Assembly: GCA_024641305.1 (NCBI GenBank)
Contig: JAHEDI010000027.1
Span: 8,355 to 46,799 of the forward strand
Reading direction: 5' to 3'
Source: a bacterium
Lineage (GTDB): Bacteria; Actinomycetota; Acidimicrobiia; Spongiisociales; JAENVV01
Length of the DNA: 38,445 nucleotides
This document shows positions 16,462 through 24,755 of the stretch, one piece after another. Position numbers and translations under genes: made by a program. Within the stretch, counting starts at the first letter, position 1. Each line of letters begins with the position of its first letter. The notes beneath the pieces are model-generated. The model worked only from the letters and a program-made list of their open reading frames with translations. It had not been told where the DNA came from and did no database searches.

Positions 16462-16687
16462 GATCGTCATGGACCGCGTCTATTCCCACCGATCAACCGA
16501 TCCTAAGCCCGAACGCACAAGTGGCCCAACCATGCCGAACGATACGTCGGCGCTCGGATGTTGAAAGGGTCGGCTGACCGCCGGCGGGATTCACAAATAC
16601 CCTGAAATCCCGAAGTTGGGGCGGTTTGTAGACCCACGTTGCGCTGCCCTTGCTAACGTGGCCGGAGCGGACGATACGGGAGGATTC

Positions 16688-17143
16688 GTGGCTAGTTGGA
16701 AGGTGCTTGTCGTTCTGGCCGTTGCGTTGGCCGCCTGCGCTGGGGAGTCTTCGGCACCCGCCCCGCGGGTTCTGATTGAGGGAACTGACCGCACTGTCGA
16801 CGTCTCGATCAAGGAATTCGAGTTTCATCTCGATACAACCGAGTTCATTCGCGGTGAAACCGTTGGATTTCATATAGTCAACGAAGGTCTGGTCTCGCAC
16901 GAGTTTCGCCTAACCACCGATGCTGCCCTATCTGAGTTCATGGCACTGTTGCCGACCGTAGCTGACGTAGCGCTGGCCCAGCAGGCGTTTGATGAAACCA
17001 CGACCGTTTACAAGCTGAAGCCGGGTGAGATTCTGGATGTGGCGGTTCCGATCGACCAAGCCGATCCGTACACGGTGCTGGTGTGTTTGATTCCCGGCCA
17101 TTTTGAGGCTGGTATGCAGGAAGAATTGTTCCCACTGCCGTAA
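16688..17143 (+). CDS. Cupredoxin-like lipoprotein (type 1 copper site)
   Basis: 151 residues from the GTG at 16688, which has GGGAGG 4 bases upstream and a TAACGT hexamer at 16654-16659 as candidate -10. A lipobox (LALAAC type: VALAAC) gives a lipid-anchored extracellular protein. The cupredoxin fold keeps the blue-copper ligands: His in LVSHEFRL, then Cys-x4-His-x4-Met in CLIPGHFEAGM. It should carry electrons or bind copper at the outer face of the membrane. The next gene encodes a second lipoprotein with the same ligand spacing, so the two are likely old paralogues. A longer frame start at 16616 is rejected because it would push the lipobox far from the N-terminus. Confidence 0.85.
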   Translation: MASWKVLVVLAVALAACAGESSAPAPRVLIEGTDRTVDVSIKEFEFHLDTTEFIRGETVGFHIVNEGLVSHEFRLTTDAALSEFMALLPTVADVALAQQAFDETTTVYKLKPGEILDVAVPIDQADPYTVLVCLIPGHFEAGMQEELFPLP

Positions 17144-17186
17144 AACAACCGGCGGGTTTTGGCGACTGCTCGTCGATTCGGAATGG

Positions 17187-17192
17187 TACGGT
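17187..17192 (+). promoter_or_regulatory. -10-like TACGGT before the second cupredoxin gene
   Basis: TACGGT lies 28 bases before the ATG at 17221, leaving a short leader with GGGAGG. The same hexamer-to-start distance occurs for TAACGT before 16688 and 19544, so it may be the usual layout of leadered genes in this genome. Confidence 0.35.
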
Positions 17193-17220
17193 TGCTCTAA
17201 TAACCGTCCGGGAGGCACTC

Positions 17221-17634
17221 ATGCAGCTAAGAAAGCTACTTATTCCTATCGCCGTGCTTGGCATCGCTTTGGCGGGTTGTGGTTCGTCCGCTCCGGCGAC
17301 CGAAATCGACGTGACACTTGACGAATTCAAAATGAATCCGACATCATGGACCGTTGCCGCAGGTGAGGAGATCACCATCAATATCAAGAACGCTGGCACC
17401 GTGGGTCACGAGTGGGTGATTCTCCAGGATGGCGTCACTATTGCGAGTGAGGCGGACCTCCCGGCGACGGAGGAAGAGCTTCTGGCCGACTTCGTGTACT
17501 GGGAGGAAGAAGTTGATCCGGGTGGCACAGGCACGTTCACCTTCACCGCTCCAGCCGCGGGGACCTATCAGGTCATTTGTGCGATCGAAGACCATTTCAA
17601 CGGCGGCATGAAAGCCGAACTGATAACGAAGTAG
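17221..17634 (+). CDS. Cupredoxin-like lipoprotein (type 1 copper site), second copy
   Basis: 137 residues. Signal peptide with lipobox ALAGC, so the mature protein is lipid-anchored outside the membrane. The blue-copper ligands are present: His in VGHEWVIL and Cys-x4-His-x4-Met in CAIEDHFNGGM. A long acidic insertion (about residues 78-100, DLPATEEELLADFVYWEEE) sits between the His and Cys ligands. The ATG has GGGAGG at a good distance. It is separated from the first cupredoxin gene by 77 bases and a candidate promoter, so the two could be regulated separately. A 36-base palindrome downstream probably terminates it. Confidence 0.88.
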   Translation: MQLRKLLIPIAVLGIALAGCGSSAPATEIDVTLDEFKMNPTSWTVAAGEEITINIKNAGTVGHEWVILQDGVTIASEADLPATEEELLADFVYWEEEVDPGGTGTFTFTAPAAGTYQVICAIEDHFNGGMKAELITK

Positions 17635-17646
17635 GCGACTTTAATC

Positions 17647-17682
17647 ATGAGGAGGGCCGCGGAATTCCGCGGCCCTCCTCAT
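17647..17682. terminator. 36-base perfect palindrome, bidirectional terminator
   Basis: ATGAGGAGGGCCGCGG, a central AATT and the exact complement, lying between the stop codons of the convergent cupredoxin (ends 17634) and aldehyde dehydrogenase (ends 17701) genes. It has no T-tract on either side. Position and stability argue for a two-way terminator. Confidence 0.8.
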
Positions 17683-17700
17683 ATTGATGACTGCCGGAGT

Positions 17701-19449
17701 TCAGCCGCGAATAGCGGCTCCAAGGATCGGCGCCAGTGCCATCCCTGATGGGTCTGACTCCATTGCTACCAAACCTCTGGCGATGTTGTGGCTTTGCTTG
17801 TTCGAGGCAAACCAGAGTGGTTTGAGTGGCTGGCGGAACGGTCCCCGAACAACTGACTTCTCGGCCTGGTCGAACATGAGCGTGTTGTGCACGATGCCCC
17901 GCCCCGACTGGATGTCGTTCAGCGGGTGGCCGGGGAATGCTCCCCAGGTGGTGCTCATGAACGCGAATCCGAGCCCAACCCATACGTTCACGCCGACCGT
18001 GCCGTAACGCAGGTCGGTGACTGCCTGTTCAACGGCTGCGACAATCTCGGGATCTTTGAGCGACTTCGGGTGAACGATGAGCGAAGCCCCGAGGGTGCCC
18101 CAGGTGGTTTCATTGGCGAACCGCACGGCGTCGCGGATGTAGCTGACCACGGAGCGCTCGCTCTTGAGTGGTGCCTCACCAAAGACTCCTGTGAACGCCT
18201 CGACGGCAAAGCAGGAGTGTTCCGGGTCCTCGGAGTCGAGATCGTGAATCAGAGTCCACGGAACGGCGCCTTCAGCTTGGTCTCCGTGGGTGCGGACGGA
18301 CGGATGAGAAGCCTGGAAGTGCTCCCAACGTTCTCTGGCCCCCGGGTAATACGGCCGCCGATCGGGCGTCGCCTGTAGCGCGTCGGAGATGGCATCCAAA
18401 AGAGCTTCCCGCTGGTTCCACTTTTCGTGGGTGATCACGATCCGGGTGGCGATGCAATTGAAGCCGGCGTTGTGGGTAAGCATTCCGGCAATGTTCTCCC
18501 CCTGAAAGGCCAGATCCCTCTCAGACCAGGGTCCGGGTACGACGATGACCGGGCTCACGTTGCCAAGTTCAGACGAGATCGGTTTCGTCAGCAGTGGTTC
18601 GTTGGCTTTCTTGCGCTCGGCACCTTCGGTCCCCGAACCAAAAACGATGGCATCGTGCGTCTTGTCCGAGCCCGTGATGTGAACGGAGTCGACGTTCGGG
18701 TTGGAGGCGAGGTAGGCGCCAACATCGGCGCCGCCATAGACCACCGACATGAAATCCCGCCCGATCAAGCCGGCAAAAACCTGTTCGAGGAACGGACCGA
18801 TGTATTCGTTGACAGGGTTCATTTTCAACACAACTACGGCATCCTCGACGAACATCTTGTAGAGCGTGTCGGTGGGAGCTATTGACGAGATGTTGCCCGC
18901 ACCAAGCACGAGGGTCAGCTCGGGATTACGTATTGCATTGGGCTGATAGGCAGCGGCCATCGTCGAGCGGAGGTTTCCAGGAGTGATCCCTGGTTTCATC
19001 CACACCTGGCCGGTGTATCCCTGCCAGAGCACCTTGTCCCAATTATCAACCGGGAACACTTGCGCGACTGTCTGCCCGTTTGGTCGGGTGGTTATCGGAC
19101 CGGGGATGGCCGGGGTCCCGGTCGCCTTGATTGCCTCCAAGGACCGGATGAGTAGCCGGGCATTGCGAGCGGTGAGTACCGGGCCGGCATGCCACTCTTC
19201 GCCGGCCACCGGTTCGTCGAACGAGATGCCCTTGGCGTCGCAAGCCGCCCGCACCCAGGCCTCACCGACCTCCACGGCATTATCGATAACGGACTGAAGG
19301 AGCGCGATGCGTTCGTCGATGTCCACCTCGAGCCATGCTTGACGATGGCTGCTGAGCAGCTCGAGAGTCGCCTTGAGCTCGTCGATGGGGGTGGGTGGTA
19401 TCTGCGAAGCTCCCTCGGGTTTTGTGATACTGCCGGCCGGCGTGGTCAT
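17701..19449 (-). CDS. Divergent aldehyde dehydrogenase superfamily protein
   Basis: 582 residues, about 80-100 longer than classical NAD(P)-dependent aldehyde dehydrogenases. The fold is recognisable by the general-base Glu in SSELGNVSPVIVV (usual ELGGKSP), the candidate nucleophile Cys in THNAGFNCIATR (usual GQxC) and VHITGSDKTHDAIVFG for the nucleotide-binding turn. Extra length lies at the N-terminus and in the C-terminal part (ERWEHFQASHP... and the ~60-residue tail). Substrate unknown. AGGAGG is 5 bases from the ATG. A GATACCGTATC palindrome at 19467-19477 contains its candidate -10 (TACCGT on the minus strand) and could also read toward the YchF gene. Confidence 0.85.
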   Translation of the reverse strand: MTTPAGSITKPEGASQIPPTPIDELKATLELLSSHRQAWLEVDIDERIALLQSVIDNAVEVGEAWVRAACDAKGISFDEPVAGEEWHAGPVLTARNARLLIRSLEAIKATGTPAIPGPITTRPNGQTVAQVFPVDNWDKVLWQGYTGQVWMKPGITPGNLRSTMAAAYQPNAIRNPELTLVLGAGNISSIAPTDTLYKMFVEDAVVVLKMNPVNEYIGPFLEQVFAGLIGRDFMSVVYGGADVGAYLASNPNVDSVHITGSDKTHDAIVFGSGTEGAERKKANEPLLTKPISSELGNVSPVIVVPGPWSERDLAFQGENIAGMLTHNAGFNCIATRIVITHEKWNQREALLDAISDALQATPDRRPYYPGARERWEHFQASHPSVRTHGDQAEGAVPWTLIHDLDSEDPEHSCFAVEAFTGVFGEAPLKSERSVVSYIRDAVRFANETTWGTLGASLIVHPKSLKDPEIVAAVEQAVTDLRYGTVGVNVWVGLGFAFMSTTWGAFPGHPLNDIQSGRGIVHNTLMFDQAEKSVVRGPFRQPLKPLWFASNKQSHNIARGLVAMESDPSGMALAPILGAAIRG

Positions 19450-19466
19450 TTGTTCCTCCTGTCTCT

Positions 19467-19477
19467 GATACGGTATC
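19467..19477. promoter_or_regulatory. Symmetric -10-like palindrome between the aldehyde dehydrogenase and YchF genes
   Basis: The plus strand reads GATACGGTATC. It gives TACGGT on the plus strand and TACCGT on the minus strand. The minus copy is about 20 bases before the dehydrogenase ATG, with AGGAGG between. The YchF gene has an additional plus-strand hexamer, TAACGT, at 19511-19516, 27 bases before its start. Confidence 0.35.
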
Positions 19478-19543
19478 GCATCTGTTGATCTTGGGGCGGG
19501 CGAGGGCCGCTAACGTTTTGCGCTCACCCGATAAGGATTCAGC

Positions 19544-20629
19544 ATGCAGGCCGGAATTGTTGGTCTCCCAAACGTAGGTAAATCGACGCTCTTCAACGCT
19601 CTCACGGCGGCGGGGGTTGAGGCAGCCAACTACCCGTTTGCCACGATCGAGCCGAATGTCGGAATCGTGTCGGTGCCTGACCGGCGACTCGAACAGCTTG
19701 AGTCTGTCATAGAAACCCGCAAGGTGATCCCGGCTGCGGTTGAGATCGTGGACATTGCCGGTCTGGTCCGGGGGGCTTCTGAGGGCGAAGGCCTTGGCAA
19801 TCAATTCCTCGGTCATATCCGCTCAGTGGATGCCGTGCTGCATGTTGTTCGGTGTTTTGACTCAGATGACATCACTCACGTCGAGGGAACCGTCGATCCC
19901 CGTCGCGACATCGAAACGATCGAGACCGAATTGATCCTTGCGGACCTGGCTGTGGTCGATCGGCGACTTGATCGGCTCTCCAAAGCGGTCCGCACAGGGG
20001 ATAAAGATGCGGCATTTGCCCGTGATGTCACGGAGCGACTCATCAGGGCCCTCGATGATGGGCTCCCGGCGAGAGCGATTGGCTTCACTGCCGACGAGCG
20101 TGCCTCACTGTGGGACGCACAGCTCATCACGCTCAAGCCGGTCCTCTATATAGCCAACGTTGACGAATCAGGTCTCGGCGGCAATGCCTATACGGCTCTG
20201 GTGCAGGAACTCGCCTCCGAACAGGGGGCAGGTTGCATCATTCTGTGTGCTCAGGCCGAAGCCGACATCGCCGAACTGCCCGAGGAGGAACGTCCGGAGT
20301 TCCTCGCCGAGTTGGGTCTTGAGGAGCCGGGTTTGGCGGTGCTCGCCCGCGCCGCATATTCGTTGTTGGGCCTCGAGACCTATTTCACGGCTGGCGAAAA
20401 GGAGATCCGAGCATGGACGATCAAAGCCAAAACCAGGGCCCCTCAGGCGGCGGGCGTCATCCACTCCGACTTCGAACGCGGCTTCATCCGCGCCGAGGTG
20501 TATCGCATCGCGGACATGCTTGAGCTCAAATCGGAGGCAGCTCTCAAGGCGGCTGGAAAGATGCGAGTGGAAGGCAAGGAGTACACCGTGGTCGATGGTG
20601 ACGTAATGCATTTTCGATTCAACGTATGA
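19544..20629 (+). CDS. ychF: YchF/OLA1-family P-loop ATPase
   Basis: 361 residues, the normal family length. The G-domain has G1 GLPNVGKST, switch and G3 DIAGLVRGASEGEGLG, and the G4 position reads NVDE, matching the NxxE motif that makes YchF prefer ATP over GTP. The C-terminal TGS domain (about 278-361) contains RAWTIKAKTRAPQAAGVIHSDFERGFIRAEV. The family binds ribosomes and is linked to stress responses. AAGGA precedes the ATG, and TAACGT at 19511 is a candidate -10. Its stop overlaps the next start (ATGA). Confidence 0.97.
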   Translation: MQAGIVGLPNVGKSTLFNALTAAGVEAANYPFATIEPNVGIVSVPDRRLEQLESVIETRKVIPAAVEIVDIAGLVRGASEGEGLGNQFLGHIRSVDAVLHVVRCFDSDDITHVEGTVDPRRDIETIETELILADLAVVDRRLDRLSKAVRTGDKDAAFARDVTERLIRALDDGLPARAIGFTADERASLWDAQLITLKPVLYIANVDESGLGGNAYTALVQELASEQGAGCIILCAQAEADIAELPEEERPEFLAELGLEEPGLAVLARAAYSLLGLETYFTAGEKEIRAWTIKAKTRAPQAAGVIHSDFERGFIRAEVYRIADMLELKSEAALKAAGKMRVEGKEYTVVDGDVMHFRFNV

Positions 20630-21423
20630 GTACCGTGCCTTCCATGCGTCGTGGTCTCTTTGCTGTTCTTGTGTTGTTAGGTGCCTGCAGTCCGGCCGTG
20701 ACCACCACCACCGTTGCACCGCCTCCGGCCATCACCGTCGGGCCGACCAGCACGCTTCCATCGGGTCCGACTACCACGAATTTGGTTGTCCCGGACGAGG
20801 GTGACGGGCCAGGAGCTGCTCCCCCGAGTGGTGATGTGTTTGTATCAACCGACCTCGAGCGGTTTCGATCGTCGACCGAGATTCTGTTGAGTCGGGACGA
20901 GGCCGGTACCGATGTGATCATTTCCTCAAACATTGCTTCTGCATACAGTCGCCAGCCCGCCAGTATCGAGGCGACCATTACCTCTGGCGAACGGGTGGCC
21001 CATGTCATCGGCATCGGTGAAATTTTCTGGATTGATGATGGATCGGGATGGCAGGAGAACCCGGCTGCTGAGCAGGTGTTGGGCCTGACCAGCGTCACCG
21101 CTCTTACCCCGGACAGCTTGACACCTGTGTTGGCTCAGCTGACCGACGTCGGTATCGAAGACGTGAATGGGCGCCCCGCGACGCATTATCAGGGTGGCAC
21201 ATCCGATGTGCAGACCTGGCTTGGTGGCTCGCCCGAGCTTGACCAGTTTTCGAGTCTTGATATCGGATCGATCGACGTGTGGATCGACGAGGCGGGTTTC
21301 GTCAGCAAGGCTGCCTATGCCTTCGGTGGAACTCGACTCAATTCGTCTGTGACGGAGTACTACCGGGCATCGTTTGAGCTGTACGACTTCGATGGTGACT
21401 TCGAGATAACGCCGCCGATCTAG
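20626..21423 (+). CDS. LppX/LprG-like lipoprotein
   Basis: 265 residues from the ATG that overlaps the ychF stop (ATGA). The N-terminus MRRGLFAVLVLLGACSP carries a lipobox (LLGAC); the ATG at 20644 directly before it is a reasonable alternative start. After a Thr/Pro-rich linker (about 28-65) comes a ~190-residue domain with alternating strands, EIFWIDDGSGWQENP, GIEDVNGRPATHYQGG and IDVWIDEAGFVSKAAYAF. This layout resembles LppX/LprA/LprF/LprG lipid-binding lipoproteins of actinobacteria, which is a pattern-level call. It would sit on the outer face of the membrane. The link to ychF is probably only transcriptional. Confidence 0.8.
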   Translation: MSTVPSMRRGLFAVLVLLGACSPAVTTTTVAPPPAITVGPTSTLPSGPTTTNLVVPDEGDGPGAAPPSGDVFVSTDLERFRSSTEILLSRDEAGTDVIISSNIASAYSRQPASIEATITSGERVAHVIGIGEIFWIDDGSGWQENPAAEQVLGLTSVTALTPDSLTPVLAQLTDVGIEDVNGRPATHYQGGTSDVQTWLGGSPELDQFSSLDIGSIDVWIDEAGFVSKAAYAFGGTRLNSSVTEYYRASFELYDFDGDFEITPPI

Positions 21424-21430
21424 ACCTGGA

Positions 21431-22216
21431 TCATGCACCCCGATAGTGGGGTGGACGTTTCTCCAGGAAGGCGGCGATTCCTTCGGCTGTATCGCGGCTG
21501 CGAGACATGTCAGCGATGTTCCGGGCCTCGGACTCCATCTGCGTCTCAAGAGACGCGCCGAACGTCGCCAGCAGCATCTGTTTGACCCGCCCGTGGGCCA
21601 GCGTTGGTCCGCTGGCGAGTTCTTTGCCAAGCTCAATCGCCTCGGCCAACAGGGCGTCATCGGGGACCACCCGGGTGATCAACCGCCAATCGAGCGCTTC
21701 GGCTGCCGTCAGTACCCGGTTGGTCAGCATAAGCTCGGCCGCCCGGCGGAGTCCGACGGCCCGCGGCAGGAAATAGGTCGAACCGCCATCTGGAGACAGC
21801 GCCGATTTGGTGTACGCCGAAACAAATTTGGCTGATTCGGCCGCCAGGATCAGGTCTCCGACCATGGCGAGGCTGAAGCCACCACCCCCTGCCGTTCCGT
21901 TGACAGCGACGATCACCGGTGCGTTCATCCTGGCGAAACGCGAGATGGCCCCGTGGAGATAGATCGTCATCTCCTTGAGCAAGTGGGCCATGCTCTCTGC
22001 GGCTATGAAGGCTTTCAAGTCCCCACCAGCGGAGAACATCTTGCCGCGTGCCGTGATCAGGACCGCCCGGATTTCAGGGTTCTCGTCACACTCGATGGCG
22101 ACCTGCATGAGTTCCCGACTCATGGTGAGGTTGATGGCGTTGGCCGCCTCAGGCCGGTTTAGCGTGATGGTGGCCAGATGGTCGGAAACATCAAAGAGTA
22201 GGGTCTCAAAGTCCAT
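21431..22216 (-). CDS. Enoyl-CoA hydratase/isomerase (crotonase) family protein
   Basis: 261 residues. Crotonase motifs: NRPEAANAINLTM, the first oxyanion segment FSAGGDLKAF, and the second PVIVAVNGTAGGGGFSLAM. At the place of the second catalytic Glu of enoyl-CoA hydratase it reads LSPDGGSTYFLPR, with Asp, as in PaaG-like isomerases; the first Glu is also not kept (AGGGGF). It may therefore isomerise rather than hydrate. The C-terminal IAAFLEKRPPHYRG is typical of the family. A TAGGTT hexamer 6 bases before the ATG suggests a leaderless transcript. It is followed head-on by the lipoprotein gene, 7 bases away. Neighbours suggest acyl-CoA degradation. Confidence 0.9.
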   Translation of the reverse strand: MDFETLLFDVSDHLATITLNRPEAANAINLTMSRELMQVAIECDENPEIRAVLITARGKMFSAGGDLKAFIAAESMAHLLKEMTIYLHGAISRFARMNAPVIVAVNGTAGGGGFSLAMVGDLILAAESAKFVSAYTKSALSPDGGSTYFLPRAVGLRRAAELMLTNRVLTAAEALDWRLITRVVPDDALLAEAIELGKELASGPTLAHGRVKQMLLATFGASLETQMESEARNIADMSRSRDTAEGIAAFLEKRPPHYRGA

Positions 22217-22222
22217 GATCCG

Positions 22223-22228
22223 AACCTA
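22223..22228 (-). promoter_or_regulatory. -10-like TAGGTT for the crotonase gene
   Basis: TAGGTT on the minus strand ends exactly 6 bases before the ATG at 22216. It lies in the 26-base gap after the TetR gene, so the crotonase may be expressed separately from the regulator. Confidence 0.45.
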
Positions 22229-22242
22229 GCGGAGCCATTCGG

Positions 22243-22806
22243 TCAGGGCGTTGTCGAGAGTTCGTCCACCATGAGGCTGGCATAGGAACAGATGTCGAAG
22301 GTTGGGTCGATCGACCATCGAATGCTCAGTCCGTTGAGGGCCCCGAGCAGGATCTCCATTCGGTAACCCGCTAAGGACCGTGATACGTCAGGGTGTTCTC
22401 GCACATAGGCATTTGTGAATCGTTCGACACGCTGTTCGTGATGCCTCTGGATACGTCCTGCGAGGTGGTCCTGGGTGAGAGCGGCCGTAACTGCCATATG
22501 GGCGTAGACCCTCCCGAGCTCAGGGTCTTTGATGACAAAACCGGTATACGCATCGACGAGAGCTTCGACCGTGTCATTTCCCTCTCCGTCCGGGTCGGGA
22601 TCGAACGTGCTGATCGCATCTCGGACGACGGTCAGGACAGCTTCGTCCTTGGTGGGGAAGAGGTTGTAGAACGAACCGGCCTGGATGCCTGCCGCAGCGC
22701 AGATCCCCTTGACGGTGATTGCCTCAAACCCGGACTCGCCGAGGAGTCGACGAGTCGCCTCCAGGATCTTGCCTTGGGTTTCCAAACCGACCTTATAGCG
22801 AGCCAT
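22243..22806 (-). CDS. TetR-family transcriptional regulator
   Basis: 187 residues from the ATG at 22806; a TTG at 22860 in the same frame is a weaker start. The N-terminal helix-turn-helix domain reads ILEATRRLLGESGFEAITV then GICAAAGIQAGSFYNLFPTKDEA, the classic TetR layout. The C-terminal ligand domain (about 65-187) has GRVYAHMAVTAALTQDHLAG and MEILLGALNGLSIRWSID. It is divergent from the acyl-CoA dehydrogenase gene, which it probably represses in response to an acyl-CoA; that is inference from position. The gap between them contains two direct repeats. Confidence 0.93.
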   Translation of the reverse strand: MARYKVGLETQGKILEATRRLLGESGFEAITVKGICAAAGIQAGSFYNLFPTKDEAVLTVVRDAISTFDPDPDGEGNDTVEALVDAYTGFVIKDPELGRVYAHMAVTAALTQDHLAGRIQRHHEQRVERFTNAYVREHPDVSRSLAGYRMEILLGALNGLSIRWSIDPTFDICSYASLMVDELSTTP

Positions 22807-22890
22807 CGGGTTTCCATCGTAGGGGGTCAAGGCGGCCCGTGCGGACGCCGATATTGTCAATGTGTCGATGATTCGATCAGCTGTGTAAAT

Positions 22891-22921
22891 TTGAGTGAAT
22901 CCATAAAATTGAGTGTATACT
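22891..22921. promoter_or_regulatory. Direct repeats and promoter between the TetR and acyl-CoA dehydrogenase genes
   Basis: TTGAGTGAAT (22891-22900) and TTGAGTGTAT (22909-22918) repeat with an 18-base period. The second copy overlaps TATACT (22916-22921), a good -10 hexamer for the dehydrogenase gene, with TTGAGT at 22891-22896 as a possible -35 (19-base spacing). Binding of the TetR protein here would block that promoter; no clean palindrome is seen. Confidence 0.5.
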
Positions 22922-22955
22922 AAAAATTGACCATTCCGCGACGTGAAGGCCTCCG

Positions 22956-24755
22956 ATGAGCCATTACAAAGCCAACTTGCGAGATCAGGAATTCAACCTC
23001 TTTGAGGCGAATCCGATCACCGAATATCTCGAGTCGTTTGGTGGTATGGATGAGGATACGGCCCGCATGATTCTGCGCGAGGTCGAGCGACTGGCCGTCG
23101 GACCGTGGGGCGAATCGTTTGTTGCCACGGATCGGTACGAACTCAAGCTGGTCAATGGGGAAGTGGTGCTTCCCGACGAGCTCAAGCGATCGATCGATGC
23201 CTATCGCGAGGCCGGCTGGGGAAGGATCGCAATGCCGCCCGAACTCGGTGGGGCAGGAGCGCCTCCGTCGCTGACCACTGCCACGATCGAACTGTTGTGT
23301 GGCTCTCAACCGACCGCCTACTTCTACGCTATCGGTGAATTGATGGCCCGGGTTTTGTTCGAAGAAGGCACTGAAGAGCAGCAGAAGATTGCTCATTACA
23401 TGCTTGATCGAAACTGGGGCGGGACCATGGTGCTGACCGAACCCGATGCTGGATCCGACGTGGGGGCGGGGACGACCAAAGCCGTGCAACTCGACGGCGA
23501 CATGTACGCCATCGAGGGCGTAAAACGCTTCATCACATCCGGCGAGTTTGATTACGCGGAGAACATCATTCACTTGGTCCTGGCCCGGCCCGAGGGAGCG
23601 GGACCCGGTACGAAGGGTCTGTCGCTCTTTATGGTCCCGAAGTTCCTCATCAACGATGACGGATCCCTCGGAGATCGCAACGGTGTTTACGCCACGAACA
23701 TCGAGAAGAAGATGGGGATCAAGGGTTCGACGACTTGTGAGTTGAGCTTCGGCGCCGATACCCCGGCCTATGGTTGGTTGGTCGGTTCCAAACACGATGG
23801 TATTCGTCAGATGTTCAGGGTAATTGAGCACGCCCGGATGCTCATTGGTACCAAGTCCACAGCTACGTTGTCGACCGGTTATCTGAACGCCTTGGAGTAC
23901 GCCAAGCAGCGGGTTCAGGGGCCCGACCTGGCGCAGGCGACCGATAAGACCGCTCCCCGGGTTGCGATCATCCGGCACCCGAACGTGCGGCGAATGCTCA
24001 TGATTCAGAAGGCCTATGCGGAAGGCTTGCGAGCTTTGGTCATGTATACCGCCTGGGTTCAGGACCAGATCATGCTTCACCCGGATGATCAGTATCTCGA
24101 CGCGCTGAACGACCTGCTGCTACCCATGGTCAAGGGCTATTCGTCCGAGAAGGCCTACGAACTCCTGGCGATGTCGCTCCAGGTCTTCGGCGGTTCGGGG
24201 TTCACCACGGACTACCCGATAGAGCAGTACATCCGGGACTCGAAGATCGACACGCTCTATGAGGGCACCACCGGTATTCAAGCCATGGACCTGTTCTTCA
24301 GAAAGATTGCTCGCGACCAGGGAGCAACGCTCACTCGTATCTCAGCTCAGATTGTCGAATTCGTGAAGGGCGGCGGCGACGAGGACGTGTTGTCCACAGA
24401 ACGAGAGTTACTCGGCAAGGCGCTAGATGATGTTCAGGGCCAAATTGGAGTACTGGTTGGTCACCTCATGGCCTCGATGCAAGAGCCCACCCAAATCTAC
24501 AAGGCCGGGCTGCACCTCGACGGGTTACTGGAGTCACTGTCCGAAGTGGTCATCGGCTGGCTGCTATTGCGCCATGCCGAAATCGCCGCAGCCAAGCTGC
24601 CGGCGGCAACGGGAGACGACGTCGCCTTCTACGAAGGCAAGGTGGCTAGTGCCCGATTCTTCGTCGGACATGTTCTCCCGGGGATTGCCACCCGGCGATC
24701 CGAAGCCGAAGCCGAGAACGGCGGGTTGATGGTTCTTTCTGACGAGGCTTTTTAG
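22956..24755 (+). CDS. Acyl-CoA dehydrogenase (FadE/DmdC type, ~600 residues)
   Basis: 599 residues, the length of the FadE5/DmdC subgroup rather than the ~380 of classical enzymes. It oxidises acyl-CoA to enoyl-CoA with FAD. Visible: TMVLTEPDAGSDVGAGTTKA (FAD/substrate segment), GIKGSTTCELSFG, VFGGSGFTTDYPIEQYIRDS and the catalytic Glu in IDTLYEGTTGIQAMDL. The last ~150 residues are the extra C-terminal domain of this subgroup. DmdC-type and broad-range FadE activities cannot be separated by eye. It is divergent from a TetR gene. Its TAG stop overlaps the stop of the convergent PASTA gene (TAA on the other strand). Confidence 0.93.
   Translation: MSHYKANLRDQEFNLFEANPITEYLESFGGMDEDTARMILREVERLAVGPWGESFVATDRYELKLVNGEVVLPDELKRSIDAYREAGWGRIAMPPELGGAGAPPSLTTATIELLCGSQPTAYFYAIGELMARVLFEEGTEEQQKIAHYMLDRNWGGTMVLTEPDAGSDVGAGTTKAVQLDGDMYAIEGVKRFITSGEFDYAENIIHLVLARPEGAGPGTKGLSLFMVPKFLINDDGSLGDRNGVYATNIEKKMGIKGSTTCELSFGADTPAYGWLVGSKHDGIRQMFRVIEHARMLIGTKSTATLSTGYLNALEYAKQRVQGPDLAQATDKTAPRVAIIRHPNVRRMLMIQKAYAEGLRALVMYTAWVQDQIMLHPDDQYLDALNDLLLPMVKGYSSEKAYELLAMSLQVFGGSGFTTDYPIEQYIRDSKIDTLYEGTTGIQAMDLFFRKIARDQGATLTRISAQIVEFVKGGGDEDVLSTERELLGKALDDVQGQIGVLVGHLMASMQEPTQIYKAGLHLDGLLESLSEVVIGWLLLRHAEIAAAKLPAATGDDVAFYEGKVASARFFVGHVLPGIATRRSEAEAENGGLMVLSDEAF

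Noticed and set aside
22855-22860. TTGACA on the minus strand as a -35 box for the TetR gene
   Set aside because: No -10 hexamer lies 16-18 bases downstream; the nearest candidate (TACGAT at 22816-22821) is 33 bases away.
22920-24080. 386-residue open frame on the minus strand opposite the acyl-CoA dehydrogenase
   Set aside because: The plus-strand frame is a full dehydrogenase with catalytic motifs; the antisense frame lacks any recognisable domain and is a codon-bias shadow.
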